Source: Aliiruegeria lutimaris
GTDB taxonomy: Bacteria; Pseudomonadota; Alphaproteobacteria; Rhodobacterales; Rhodobacteraceae
Assembly (NCBI RefSeq): GCF_900099935.1
Contig: NZ_FNEK01000022.1
Location: forward strand, 1-64,000
Length of the DNA stretch: 64,000 bases
Reading direction: 5' to 3'
Part shown: piece after piece, positions 33,055 through 41,702 of the stretch
Numbering within the stretch: position 1 is the first letter of the stretch
How the letters are laid out: each line of letters begins with the position of its first letter
Notes under the pieces: generated by a model
What the model was told of the DNA's origin: nothing
Database searches by the model: none
Seen by the model: the letters and a program-made list of their open reading frames with translations, nothing else
Translations under genes and position numbers: made by a program

Positions 33055-33060
33055 GCTGGT

Positions 33061-33483
33061 TCAGCCGCAGGAGATCTGCGTGATCCGGCCATTCCCGTCC
33101 GTGTAGAAATTCACCCGCATGGGGTTGTATTCCTGCGTAACGATATCGGTTATCGCGACGACCCGGTGGGGCACCGACAGGCCGGCCGCCGAAACATCGG
33201 TCGCGGTCAGCCCGCGATATTGCTGGTAGTTCTCCAGCTTGCAGGTATCGGGCAGCCGCTCGGTCAGCCCATCGGCGCCACCTTCGATAGTCTGATCGTA
33301 GGGATCTTCCTCGATCGCCTCGACTCCGGCACCGAAGGTCGGGCTCGTCGCGCTTTCGTTGAGCGGTGTCGCCGTCACGGGATCGGACATGAACATGTCT
33401 TCGCTGATCGGATCGTTCGTGCTGCTTTCGCAACCTGCCAGCGCCGCCAGCGAAATTGCCATGACCAGAATTCTCGTCTTCAT
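33061..33483 (-). CDS. Lipoprotein with peptidase-inhibitor I78 domain
   Basis: A 140-residue exported lipoprotein. The signal ILVMAISLAALAGC has a lipobox with Cys at residue 19, then an acidic, Ser/Thr-rich linker (~20-80). The C-terminal ~60 residues match the I78 inhibitor fold: CKLENYQQYRGL, VTQEYNPMRVNFYTD and GRITQISCG with the paired Cys. I78 proteins inhibit serine proteases; alphaproteobacterial copies are often envelope-anchored. ATG 33483 is chosen because the signal peptide begins there; the longer frame to 33678 overlaps the divergent adh gene. It is convergent with the ThDP enzyme gene (6-bp gap). Confidence 0.8.
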   Translation of the reverse strand: MKTRILVMAISLAALAGCESSTNDPISEDMFMSDPVTATPLNESATSPTFGAGVEAIEEDPYDQTIEGGADGLTERLPDTCKLENYQQYRGLTATDVSAAGLSVPHRVVAITDIVTQEYNPMRVNFYTDGNGRITQISCG

Positions 33484-33555
33484 AACTTCCTCGCAGTTGC
33501 AAATCGAAGGCGCATCGCCCACGGTTTGGTCGCAGTCTAACGAGAGGAAACGGCA

Positions 33556-34668
33556 ATGAAAACGCGCGCCGCTGTGGCAATTGAAGCGGGAAAACCCCTC
33601 GAAATCATGGAAGTCAACCTGGAAGGGCCAAAAACCGGCGAGGTTTTGGTGGAAATCAAGGCCACGGGCATTTGCCACACGGACGAATTCACCTTGTCAG
33701 GGGCCGATCCGGAAGGCCTGTTTCCGGCGATTCTCGGCCATGAAGGCGCGGGCGTGGTTCTCGAATGCGGCCCCGGGGTGACCTCGCTCAAACCCGGCGA
33801 CCACGTGATCCCGCTTTACACGCCCGAATGCCGGGAATGCGAGTACTGCCTCAACCCCAAGACCAATCTCTGCCAGTCAATCCGCGCGACCCAGGGCCAG
33901 GGACTGATGCCCGACGGCACCTCGCGTTTCTCCACCCTCGATGGCGATCCGATCCTGCATTACATGGGTTGCTCGACCTTCTCGAACCACACCGTCCTGC
34001 CGGAGATCGCGCTGGCCAAGGTCAACCCGGACGCGCCTTTCGACAAGATCTGCTATATTGGCTGCGGCGTGACCACCGGCATCGGGGCGGTAATCAACAC
34101 GGCAAAGGCCGAAATCGGTTGCCGGGCTATCGTATTCGGCTTGGGCGGCATCGGCCTGAACGTCATCCAGGGGCTTCGTCTGGCCGGGGCCGACCAGATT
34201 GTCGGCGTTGACATCAATCCTTCGAAAGTCGAGATGGCCACGCGCTTCGGCATGACCGATTTCGTCAACCCGGCCGAAGTTGAAGGCGACCTCGTCCCCT
34301 ATCTCGTCAATCTCACGGGCGGCGGTGCCGATTACACCTTCGATGCCACCGGCAACGTGAATGTCATGCGCGCCGCGCTCGAATCGGCGCATAAGGGCTG
34401 GGGCGAATCGATCATCATCGGCGTTGCTCCCGCCGGTGCCGAAATCTCCACGCGTCCCTTCCAACTCGTAACCGGCCGCGTCTGGCGCGGTACGGCCTTC
34501 GGAGGTGCGCGTGGTCGGACGGACGTGCCGAAGATCGTCGACTGGTACATGCAGGGCAAGATCGAGATCGACCCGATGATCACCCACATGCTGAGCCTTG
34601 ACGAAATCAACAAGGGGTTCGATCTGATGCATGCCGGCGAGAGCATCCGCTCCGTCGTCGTCTACTGA
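33556..34668 (+). CDS. frmA: S-(hydroxymethyl)glutathione dehydrogenase / class III alcohol dehydrogenase
   Basis: A 370-residue zinc dehydrogenase that oxidises S-hydroxymethylglutathione to S-formylglutathione, the first step of glutathione-dependent formaldehyde detoxification. Seen are the catalytic zinc ligands ([29 protein letters not shown]), structural-zinc Cys in [15 protein letters not shown], and the NAD loop [13 protein letters not shown]. Length and blocks are typical of class III enzymes. AGAGGAAA precedes the ATG. The second enzyme, S-formylglutathione hydrolase, is encoded 2.8 kb further on the same strand, with unrelated genes between. Confidence 0.95.
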   Translation: MKTRAAVAIEAGKPLEIMEVNLEGPKTGEVLVEIKATGICHTDEFTLSGADPEGLFPAILGHEGAGVVLECGPGVTSLKPGDHVIPLYTPECRECEYCLNPKTNLCQSIRATQGQGLMPDGTSRFSTLDGDPILHYMGCSTFSNHTVLPEIALAKVNPDAPFDKICYIGCGVTTGIGAVINTAKAEIGCRAIVFGLGGIGLNVIQGLRLAGADQIVGVDINPSKVEMATRFGMTDFVNPAEVEGDLVPYLVNLTGGGADYTFDATGNVNVMRAALESAHKGWGESIIIGVAPAGAEISTRPFQLVTGRVWRGTAFGGARGRTDVPKIVDWYMQGKIEIDPMITHMLSLDEINKGFDLMHAGESIRSVVVY

Positions 34669-34674
34669 CTAGAA

Positions 34675-34705
34675 GTATCCCGGGGGTCCGGGGGCACTCA
34701 GCCCT
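34675..34705. repeat. Decayed part of the intergenic repeat
   Basis: The text TATCCCGGGGGTCCGGGGGC in the gap after the alcohol dehydrogenase resembles the reverse complement of one half of the 115-nt element (its GCCCCC...CCCGGGATA part), but the rest of the palindrome is missing. It is probably a decayed, inverted copy. Confidence 0.45.
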
Positions 34706-34733
34706 CGGTCCTCCGCTACCAACCGGAGCCCAC

Positions 34734-35453
34734 ATGCCCGATCAACGCCCTCTCCTCGCCATCCTCATCGACGCCGACAACACCTCCCCCCAGAACGCGA
34801 AAGCAATCTTCGACGAGATCGCCGCCTATGGCGAAGCCTCCGTCCGCCGCGTCTATGGCGATTTTTCCTCGCCTCAGATGAAAGGCTGGTCCAAGGTCCA
34901 GGCGGAGTACGGCCTCGTTCCCTTCCACCAGCCTGCCAACACCGTTGGCAAGAACGCCTCCGACATCGCGCTGGTCATCGACGCGATGGACCTGCTGCAT
35001 ACGGGCCGGTTCGATGGCTTCGTCCTCGTTTCCTCCGATAGCGACTTCACCCGGCTGGCCAGCCGCATCCGCGAACAAGGGCTCGATGTCTACGGCATCG
35101 GCCGGCAAAAGACGCCACAAGCTTTCCGTCAGGCCTGCAAGCGTTTTATCTTTATCGAAAATATCTCCGGTTCCGAACCGGATACGGCCGAGAAAACGTC
35201 CCGGTCAGCGCCCGCAAAGTCGCATCCGCTCACCGAGGCACGTGATCTCATTCTCAAGGCGATGGACGGGATCGATCAGGATGACGACTGGTATACGCTT
35301 GGCCAGCTTGGCCAGTTCATGACCGCTGCCAATCCCGATTTCGACACCCGAACCTATGGCAAGAAAAAACTCTCCGAGTTGGTCCAGGCGATCAAGATAT
35401 TCGAGACCCGCCGCAGCCCCTCCAATCAGCTCCAGGTGCGCCGGCTGGACTAG
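34734..35453 (+). CDS. NYN-domain protein with C-terminal LOTUS/OST-HTH domain
   Basis: A 239-residue protein. The N-terminal NYN (LabA/PIN-like nuclease, DUF88) domain has LLAILIDADNTSP with its first Asp pair, VIDAMDLLHTGRFDGFVLVS and SSDSDFTRLASRIRE carrying further acidic residues. The C-terminal ~75 residues form an OST-HTH/LOTUS RNA-binding domain (LTEARDLILKAMDGIDQDDD; TYGKKKLSELVQ). The combination suggests an RNA-directed nuclease. It stands alone, followed by repeat copy 2. Confidence 0.88.
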   Translation: MPDQRPLLAILIDADNTSPQNAKAIFDEIAAYGEASVRRVYGDFSSPQMKGWSKVQAEYGLVPFHQPANTVGKNASDIALVIDAMDLLHTGRFDGFVLVSSDSDFTRLASRIREQGLDVYGIGRQKTPQAFRQACKRFIFIENISGSEPDTAEKTSRSAPAKSHPLTEARDLILKAMDGIDQDDDWYTLGQLGQFMTAANPDFDTRTYGKKKLSELVQAIKIFETRRSPSNQLQVRRLD

Positions 35454-35520
35454 TTGATGGGACGGGGAGCAGACGGAATTGCCGAGCCAGCGGACATCCG
35501 ATCAGTTTCTTGGGTGAAGA

Positions 35521-35634
35521 TTGGGGGCGCTGCCCCCAAAACCCCGGGATATTTCCGGTCAGAAGAAGAGAGGTAACAAGACAGACTTCTTCTGACAGAA
35601 AATATCCCCGCCGGAGGCGCGATCCATCGGATCG
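35521..35634. repeat. Palindromic intergenic repeat, copy 2
   Basis: A 114-nt copy with the same order as copy 1: TTGGGGGCGCTGCCCCCAA hairpin, long arms GGATATTTC-CGGTCAGAAGAAG and CTTCTTCTGACAG-AAAATATCCC, and the closing hairpin CGATC-CATCG-GATCG. The outer closing hairpin has covaried in its loop. It lies between the convergent NYN and TetR genes, where a bidirectional terminator would be expected. Confidence 0.9.
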
Positions 35635-35731
35635 CTTTCGCGCTCTGGGCGCGTGCCTTCGAATGTCGGTTCTTTCAGAGCCTGTCTCGGCAAGTCGCGT
35701 CTCTTTATGTATCTGCGAAAAGCGGTCAGCC

Positions 35732-36349
35732 TCACACCCCGTAGCGCGCCAGGAACATCGCCACCGCGCCATTCGCGACCCGCGCCTTCTCGGCTTCGGT
35801 GACGTCCCGGCAAAGCCCCATCAGAAGCTTGGGATGAAGGTCTACCTTGCACAGTTCGGTGAACTGGTCGGCGGCAAGCTCGGGGTCCTCGATACGCAAG
35901 GTTCCGCGGGCATTCGCCTCGCGGAAATACTCGATCAGCACCGCGCGCGACTTGGCCGGCCCGCCTTCCCAGAATTCGCGGCCCAGATCGGGAAAGCGTT
36001 CGGACTCGGCCACGACGATGCGGAAGACCGCCCGCCCGAATTCCGACAGGTAGAAGCCCATCATCCGTTTGGCCGCGCCGCGCAGGACCTCCTCTGGCGG
36101 CAAATCGGGGTTGATGCTCTGGATGCATTCCTCGGCCTGCCGCTGGCACTGGCCGGTCGCCACTTCCATGAAAAGCAGCCGTTTGTCGGAGAAATAGCTA
36201 TAGAGCGTCGCCTTGGAGACACCTGCCGCACGCGCGATATCATCGACGCTCGCGCCTTCGAACCCGTCGCGCATGAACACCTGTTGCGCCCCTTCGAGCA
36301 CTTGGTCGAATTTGCGCCCACGCTTGATCAGTCCGGGTTCGGCATTCAT
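35732..36349 (-). CDS. TetR/AcrR-family transcriptional regulator
   Basis: A 205-residue TetR repressor. The recognition region VDDIARAAGVSKATLYSYFS is at about residues 35-54, followed by DKRLLFMEV. The C-terminal domain resembles the AefR-like group (QCQRQAEECI; FPDLGREFWEGGPAKSRA). It is divergent from the AEC transporter gene, across 93 bp containing AT-rich -10-like text (TATGTAAAC). That makes the transporter a likely target. Ligand unknown. Confidence 0.9.
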   Translation of the reverse strand: MNAEPGLIKRGRKFDQVLEGAQQVFMRDGFEGASVDDIARAAGVSKATLYSYFSDKRLLFMEVATGQCQRQAEECIQSINPDLPPEEVLRGAAKRMMGFYLSEFGRAVFRIVVAESERFPDLGREFWEGGPAKSRAVLIEYFREANARGTLRIEDPELAADQFTELCKVDLHPKLLMGLCRDVTEAEKARVANGAVAMFLARYGV

Positions 36350-36442
36350 TTGGATTCCTCCTTCTGCATATGTAAACCATACAGTTCAGTTCATGCAAGT
36401 TTTCCGAATGACGCCGCCGAAAGCTCGTGCTAGGCGCGAAGA

Positions 36443-37366
36443 ATGTTGTCTGTCCTTATCAAGACCCTGCCCTTCTTCGGCCTGATCGCGACCGGTTATC
36501 TTGCCGGCCGCACGCGGTTCTTTACCGACGAGGCAACCGCATATCTGACCAAATTCGTGTTCTACTTCGCGCTCTCGGCGATGCTCTTTCGATTCTCGGC
36601 AAACCTGTCGCTGTCGGAAGTGATAAGCTGGCCCTATATCTGGGCCTATCTGAGCGGCACTTCGATGCTCTACGCATTCGCCATTCTCATTGCGCGTTTG
36701 CGCGGGCTGGCCTGGGACGAATGTGCGGTGGAGGCGCAATGCGCGGTGATCGGCAATGCGGGCTTTCTCGGCGTGCCGATGCTGACGCTGCTGCTGGGCC
36801 CGGAAGCCATCGGGCCAGTCATGATGGTGCTGGCGGTGGACCTGTTGGTTTTCAGTTCGATGATCGTCATCGTCATTACCGGATCGCGCGACGGACGGAT
36901 CGCGCCCGGAGTGCTGATCTCGGTGGGGCGCGGGCTGACGCGCAACCCGATGATCGTTTCCATCGGTGCGGGTTTTGCCTGGTCGGCGCTGCAATTGCCG
37001 ATCCCGGTGCCGATGAACGAGTTCCTCGACCTGATGGGCGCGGCGGCGACGCCCTGCGCGCTTTTTGCCATTGGCGCTTCGCTCGCATCCAAGAATGCCG
37101 AGCGGCTGTCGGTGGCTGTGTGGCTCTCCTCGGCCAAGCTTCTTCTGCACCCGGCGATGATCGCTGTCATGGCGTTGCTGGTCTTCCCGGTCGAACCTTA
37201 CGCGGCGGGTGTGATGATTGCCTGCGCGTCGCTGCCCGTCGCGGGCAATGTCTATATCCTCGCCCGCCACTATGGCGTGGCGCCTCAACGGGTCTCCACC
37301 GCGATCCTGGTCTCCACCGCCGCATCCGTGCTGACGGTTTCGACCGTGATCGCCTGGGTCGGTTGA
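36443..37366 (+). CDS. AEC-family transporter (auxin-efflux-carrier type)
   Basis: A 307-residue membrane protein with about ten hydrophobic segments in two similar halves. The half-starts are LPFFGLIATGYLAGRTRFFT and VWLSSAKLLLHPAMIAVMAL. GNAGFLGVPMLTLLLG is the conserved broken-helix block of this family. Members export or exchange small organic acids such as malate or malonate. Its regulator is probably the divergent TetR protein. It ends 59 bp before the S-formylglutathione hydrolase gene and may be co-transcribed with it, but no substrate link is apparent. Confidence 0.87.
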   Translation: MLSVLIKTLPFFGLIATGYLAGRTRFFTDEATAYLTKFVFYFALSAMLFRFSANLSLSEVISWPYIWAYLSGTSMLYAFAILIARLRGLAWDECAVEAQCAVIGNAGFLGVPMLTLLLGPEAIGPVMMVLAVDLLVFSSMIVIVITGSRDGRIAPGVLISVGRGLTRNPMIVSIGAGFAWSALQLPIPVPMNEFLDLMGAAATPCALFAIGASLASKNAERLSVAVWLSSAKLLLHPAMIAVMALLVFPVEPYAAGVMIACASLPVAGNVYILARHYGVAPQRVSTAILVSTAASVLTVSTVIAWVG

Positions 37367-37425
37367 CAGGGTTGTCCGGCGCGCCACCGCAGGCTACGCC
37401 TAGCGAAACGCAGGAGGAGCTTGCC

Positions 37426-38259
37426 ATGCAAACGTTGTCCGAGAACCGCTGCTTCGGCGGCATGCAAGGGGTCTACAAGCACGGCTCGAATGCCTGCGAG
37501 TGCGACATGACCTTCGGCCTCTATCTGCCGCCGCAAGCCGCGTTGGGTCCGGTTCCGATCCTGTGGTATCTCTCCGGGCTGACCTGCACGCATGAGAACG
37601 CCATGGTGAAGGCCGGGGTACAGGCCCATGCCGCCGCTCATGGCATGGCGGTCGTCTTTCCGGACACCTCGCCGCGCGGCGATGGCGTGACAGATGACGA
37701 GGCCTATGACCTCGGGCAGGGTGCGGGATTCTACGTGAACGCCACGCAGGAACCCTGGGCGCCGAATTTCTCGATGTGGGATTACGTGGCCAATGAGTTG
37801 CCGCTCCTGCTCGAAGCGCATTTCCCGGTCGATGCCGCGCGACAGACGATCACCGGGCATTCCATGGGCGGGCATGGCGCGTTGACACTGGCAATGGGGC
37901 TACCGGGGCGGTTCGCTTCCGCCTCTGCCTTCGCCCCCATCGCCAACCCTTCCGCCTCGGATTGGGGGCGCAAGCAATTGGCAGCCTATCTCGGACCGGA
38001 TGAGAGCGTCTGGGCGGATCACGACTCGACCATACTCATGCGGACGAAGGGCTTTGACGGCCCGGTGCTTGTGGACCAGGGCAGCGAGGACCAGTTCCTC
38101 GACCTGCTGAAGCCGCAGGTGCTGGCCGAGGCCATGGCGGCCCGTCGGCAGGAGGGCAGCTTCCGGATGCAGAAAGGGTACGACCACTCCTACTTTTTCG
38201 TCTCCTCCTTCATGGGCGATCATGTTGCCTTCCACGCAAGAGCACTGGGGCTTTCGTGA
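37426..38259 (+). CDS. fghA: S-formylglutathione hydrolase
   Basis: A 277-residue esterase-D-type alpha/beta hydrolase that releases formate from S-formylglutathione. The nucleophile is in [14 protein letters not shown] (Ser near residue 147), the acid in [10 protein letters not shown], the His in [13 protein letters not shown]. The N-terminal [19 protein letters not shown] is typical of the family. ATG 37426 has CAGGAGGAG just upstream; an in-frame extension to 36427 overlaps the AEC gene and is not real. It completes formaldehyde detoxification with the class III alcohol dehydrogenase. The stop overlaps the YaiI start by 4 bp. Confidence 0.95.
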   Translation: MQTLSENRCFGGMQGVYKHGSNACECDMTFGLYLPPQAALGPVPILWYLSGLTCTHENAMVKAGVQAHAAAHGMAVVFPDTSPRGDGVTDDEAYDLGQGAGFYVNATQEPWAPNFSMWDYVANELPLLLEAHFPVDAARQTITGHSMGGHGALTLAMGLPGRFASASAFAPIANPSASDWGRKQLAAYLGPDESVWADHDSTILMRTKGFDGPVLVDQGSEDQFLDLLKPQVLAEAMAARRQEGSFRMQKGYDHSYFFVSSFMGDHVAFHARALGLS

Positions 38260-38702
38260 CAATCTATATCGATGCCGATGCCTGCCCGGTGAAAGCCGAG
38301 GCCGAGCGGGTCGCCACACGCCACAAGGTGGAGATGGTGCTGGTCTGCAATGGCGGAATTCGTGCGCCGGACAACCCGCTGGTGCGCGTGGTCTATGTCG
38401 ATCAGGGGCTGGACGCGGCCGACCGCTGGATCGCGGAACAGGCGGGGCCAGGGGATGTTGTCGTGACCGCCGACATCCCGCTGGCAGCGGACTGCATCGA
38501 AGCGGGGGCGCTGGTGCTAAAGCATGACGGCGAGACGCTGACCCAACGCAACATCGCCAATGTGCTGGCCGCGCGGAACCTGATGACGGAGCTGCGCAGT
38601 GCCGATCCTCTGGGCGCGGGCGGCGGTGGCCGACCGTTTTCCAAGGCGGACCGGGCGCGGTTCTCGCAGGCGCTGGACCGGGTTCTGGTGCGCGGGCGTT
38701 GA
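38256..38702 (+). CDS. YaiI/YqxD family protein (DUF188, NYN-like)
   Basis: A 148-residue UPF0178 protein. The family's opening [17 protein letters not shown], central [14 protein letters not shown], and end block [15 protein letters not shown] are all present. The fold is PIN/NYN-like with conserved Asp residues, which suggests a nuclease, but no activity is established. A GTG start at 38256 overlaps the stop of fghA. A HAD hydrolase gene follows after 53 bp. Confidence 0.9.
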   Translation: MTIYIDADACPVKAEAERVATRHKVEMVLVCNGGIRAPDNPLVRVVYVDQGLDAADRWIAEQAGPGDVVVTADIPLAADCIEAGALVLKHDGETLTQRNIANVLAARNLMTELRSADPLGAGGGGRPFSKADRARFSQALDRVLVRGR

Positions 38703-38755
38703 CACTGGCGGCCATTCGGCGAGGGTAGGCGCGACCTCAAACCGGAGTGCCTTTC

Positions 38756-39376
38756 ATGTCCGTGGAACTTGTTATTTTCGACATCGGCAATGTGCTGATC
38801 GAGTGGAATCCCGAACGATATTACGACGCCGCCATTGGCCGCGACCGCCGCGAGGCGATGTTCGCGGAGGTGGATCTGCATGGGATGAACGATCAGGTGG
38901 ATCGCGGCGCCGATTTCCGCGCCACGATCTATGAAACCGCCGAACGCTACCCGGAATGGCGCAACGAGATCCGGATGTGGCATGACAACTGGATCGAACT
39001 GGCGCAACCGGCCATCGATCATTCCGTCCGCCTTCTGCGGGCGCTTCGGGCAAAGGGTTTTCCGGTGCAGGCGCTGACCAATTTCGGCATCGGCAGCTTC
39101 GAGGTCGGCGAGGCGCATTACCCCTTCCTGAAGGAATTCGACAAGCGCCACATCTCCGGGCACATGCAGGTGATCAAGCCGGAACCGCGCATCTATGAAA
39201 TGGTCGAGGAAAGCTGCGGTTTCGCGCCCGAAACCATTCTTTTCGTGGATGACCGGGTCGATAATATCGCCGTGGCCGAGGCGCGCGGCTGGCAGGGCCA
39301 CCTGTTCGAGCATCCGCGGGGCTGGGCGGATCGTCTCGTGGCCGAAGGGCTGTTGTCTGTCGAGGAAGCGGAATGA
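38756..39376 (+). CDS. HAD-superfamily hydrolase (YihX-like)
   Basis: A 206-residue HAD phosphatase-like protein. Motif I is IFDIGNVLIEWNPE, with the nucleophilic Asp and Gly in place of the usual second Asp, as in YihX/epoxide-hydrolase-N relatives. Motif II is ALTNFG, motif III the Lys in MQVIKPEPRIYE, motif IV FVDDRVDNI. A small helical cap lies at 15-80. Sugar-phosphate phosphatase activity is plausible. ATG 38756 is chosen for GGAG 8 nt upstream over GTG 38747. Its stop overlaps the next start as ATGA. Confidence 0.88.
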   Translation: MSVELVIFDIGNVLIEWNPERYYDAAIGRDRREAMFAEVDLHGMNDQVDRGADFRATIYETAERYPEWRNEIRMWHDNWIELAQPAIDHSVRLLRALRAKGFPVQALTNFGIGSFEVGEAHYPFLKEFDKRHISGHMQVIKPEPRIYEMVEESCGFAPETILFVDDRVDNIAVAEARGWQGHLFEHPRGWADRLVAEGLLSVEEAE

Positions 39377-40275
39377 GCACGCCATTTGTTCCCTTCGAAG
39401 CAGAGCGCGATCTCGACTGGATCGCGCTGACCGACGCGCTGGCCCGCGCGCATGACCTGCCCAAGGCGGCGGTGACCGACAGCTTTCTCTATCGTGGGAA
39501 AGACACGCTTCTGAACCGCGCGGCCTGGATTGACGGGCTGGGCAGCCTGGTGAAAACGGCGACGATCTTTCCGGGCAATGCGGAGCATGGGTTGCCAGCG
39601 GTGAATGGCGGGGTGACGCTCTATTCGGACAAGACGGGCGTGGCCGAGGCGCTGCTGGATTTCCACCTGGTGACGAAGTGGAAGACGGCGGGCGACAGCC
39701 TGCTGGCGGCGCGACGGCTGGCGCGACCCGACAGCCGCAGGATCCTTGTGCTGGGGGCGGGAACCGTGGCGGCCTCGCTGATCGAGGCCTATGGCGCGGC
39801 ATTTCCGGCGGCGCGTTTCGAGATCTGGAACCGGACGCCGGAAAAGGCAGTCGCGCTGGCCGAGCGCTATGGGGCGTCAGTTGCGGAGGACCTGCCGGAA
39901 GCTGTCGGGCGCGCCGATATCGTAACCTCGGCCACCATGTCGACCACGCCGATCCTGCATGGCGAGTGGCTGCGGCCCGGTCAGCATGTGGACCTGATCG
40001 GCGCCTATCGGCCCGATATGCGCGAAGCCGACGATGCGGCGATGGTGCGCGCGCGGATCTTCGTGGATAGCTACGATACAACGATCGAGCATATCGGGGA
40101 GCTGATCGAACCGCTGCTGAGCGGGGCGATAGGCAAGGCCGATGTGGTGGCGGATTATTACGAGTTGGCGGCTTTCGAACGCGCGCCGGAGGACATCACG
40201 CTGTTCAAGAATGGCGGGGGCGCGCATCTGGACCTGATGACAAGCCGCTACATTCTCGAAGCATGGAAGGGCTGA
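39373..40275 (+). CDS. Ornithine cyclodeaminase/mu-crystallin family protein
   Basis: A 300-residue NAD(P)-binding protein. The N-terminal dimer/substrate domain has LGSLVKTATIFPGNA with the family's conserved Lys near residue 61. The Rossmann domain has ILVLGAGTVAASLIEA (~118-133), and the block VTSATMSTTPIL follows. The end AFERAPEDITLFKNGGGAHLD carries the conserved LFKS/N-like signature. Family members include ornithine cyclodeaminase, alanine dehydrogenase and ketimine reductases, so the reaction is not fixed. It is translationally coupled to the HAD gene. Confidence 0.85.
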   Translation: MSTPFVPFEAERDLDWIALTDALARAHDLPKAAVTDSFLYRGKDTLLNRAAWIDGLGSLVKTATIFPGNAEHGLPAVNGGVTLYSDKTGVAEALLDFHLVTKWKTAGDSLLAARRLARPDSRRILVLGAGTVAASLIEAYGAAFPAARFEIWNRTPEKAVALAERYGASVAEDLPEAVGRADIVTSATMSTTPILHGEWLRPGQHVDLIGAYRPDMREADDAAMVRARIFVDSYDTTIEHIGELIEPLLSGAIGKADVVADYYELAAFERAPEDITLFKNGGGAHLDLMTSRYILEAWKG

Positions 40276-40331
40276 CAGGGCGGCATCCCCTCCGGCTCTG
40301 GCGCTGGCGCACCGCCCGCCGATTGGGGCGG

Positions 40332-40352
40332 CGCGCGCTTCGCGCGCGTTTG
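40332..40352 (+). terminator. GC-rich hairpin terminator candidate
   Basis: CGCGCGCTTCGCGCGCG folds into a 6- to 7-bp stem on a TTC loop, followed by TTTG, in the gap between the convergent cyclodeaminase-family and MFS genes. The T-run is short, so the call rests on position and stem. Confidence 0.5.
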
Positions 40353-40363
40353 CCGCTCACAGG

Positions 40364-41602
40364 TCAGGCGAGACGGGCGCCCAGCGGCCGTTCGTTGACC
40401 GGCAGGTGAACAAGGGCCGAGAAAGCGCCGACGCCAACGCCAACCCACCAGACCATCGTGTAGTCGCCGGTGATGTCGTAGAGGCGCCCGCCGAGCCAGA
40501 CGCCGACAAACGATCCGAGTTGGTGCGAGAAGAACACGATCCCGTAGAGGGTCCCCATGTAGCGCAACCCGTAGATCTGGGCGACGAGGCCGCTGGTGAG
40601 CGGGATGGTCGCCAGCCAGAGCGACCCCATGGCCAGCGAGAACAGCACGACCGTCGCGGGCGTGATCGGGGTCATGATGAAGGCGGCGGCGACGAGTGTT
40701 CTCAGGGCATAGATCGTCGCCAGCAGGTATTTCTTGGAATAGTGCTTTCCGAGCCAGCCGGCGAGCAGGGTGCCGCCGATATTGGCAAGTCCGATCAGGC
40801 TGATCGCCACGGCGCCGAGCGCAGATGTCGTCCGGATGCCCAGCCCGTCCAGCAGCCCGCCGGTCTGGATCGGACCGCACATCTCGGTGACGAAGGCGGG
40901 AAAATGGGCGGTAACAAAGGAAAGCTGGTAGCCGCAGCTGAAAAAGCCAAGGAAGATCAGCGTGTAGGATGGATCGCGCAGCGCCGCGCGTAGGATCTCG
41001 CCCATGCTTTCATCGGTCATGGCGCTGGTGCCGTCGGTATCGCTGCGCAGGAACGGCAGGAGCACCATCACCGCCAGAATTGCTGCGGCGAAGGCCACGA
41101 AGACGGTCTGCCATGGCATGAAGCCGAGCATCCATTCGGCCAGCGGCGGCCCGAATATCTGCCCGCCCGATCCGGCGGCGGTGGCGATGGCCAGGGCCAT
41201 GGAGCGGTGCTCATCGCTGGCCGCGCGTCCGACAACGGCAATGATCAGCCCCATTCCGGTGCCGGCAATGCCGAAGCCCACGAGGATCTCAAGCCATTGG
41301 TGTTGGGCGGGCGTAACGGCGAGCGAGGACAGCAAGAGGCCGGCCGCATAGACAATGGCGCCCAGGAAGATCGCGCGCCGGTCGCCAAACCGTTCCGCAA
41401 GGGCACCGAAGATCGGCTGCCCGAACCCCCAGGCGAGGTTCTGGATGGCGATGGCGAGGGAGAAATCCGCGCGCATCCAGCCGAACTCCTCGGCAATTGG
41501 GATCTGGAAGACCCCGAAGGACGCCCGGATGGCGAAACTGATCAGAATGATGAAACAGCCAGCTACGAGGACGGGCGTTACAAGGGGCGTGTGCTTTTCC
41601 AT
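40364..41602 (-). CDS. MFS transporter
   Basis: A 412-residue major-facilitator protein with about twelve hydrophobic spans. The loop LAERFGDRRAIFLGA between helices 2 and 3 is the MFS signature; the second-half equivalent is LAGWLGKHYSKKYLLA. It resembles oxalate/formate- or monocarboxylate-type exchangers (start TPVLVAGCFIILISFAIRAS). ATG 41602 (MEKHTP...) is the most natural start; 41614 and 41638 are also in frame. The substrate is unknown. Divergent from zapE. Confidence 0.87.
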   Translation of the reverse strand: MEKHTPLVTPVLVAGCFIILISFAIRASFGVFQIPIAEEFGWMRADFSLAIAIQNLAWGFGQPIFGALAERFGDRRAIFLGAIVYAAGLLLSSLAVTPAQHQWLEILVGFGIAGTGMGLIIAVVGRAASDEHRSMALAIATAAGSGGQIFGPPLAEWMLGFMPWQTVFVAFAAAILAVMVLLPFLRSDTDGTSAMTDESMGEILRAALRDPSYTLIFLGFFSCGYQLSFVTAHFPAFVTEMCGPIQTGGLLDGLGIRTTSALGAVAISLIGLANIGGTLLAGWLGKHYSKKYLLATIYALRTLVAAAFIMTPITPATVVLFSLAMGSLWLATIPLTSGLVAQIYGLRYMGTLYGIVFFSHQLGSFVGVWLGGRLYDITGDYTMVWWVGVGVGAFSALVHLPVNERPLGARLA

Positions 41603-41702
41603 TTCGGCATCCATCCACGATCTCGAATCCATCGTCAATCATGCGTGGGATGCGACGGAAGGCGGCTTTCCAATCGGAGCCGAGCCGCCTAAACGGTCTG
41701 CG

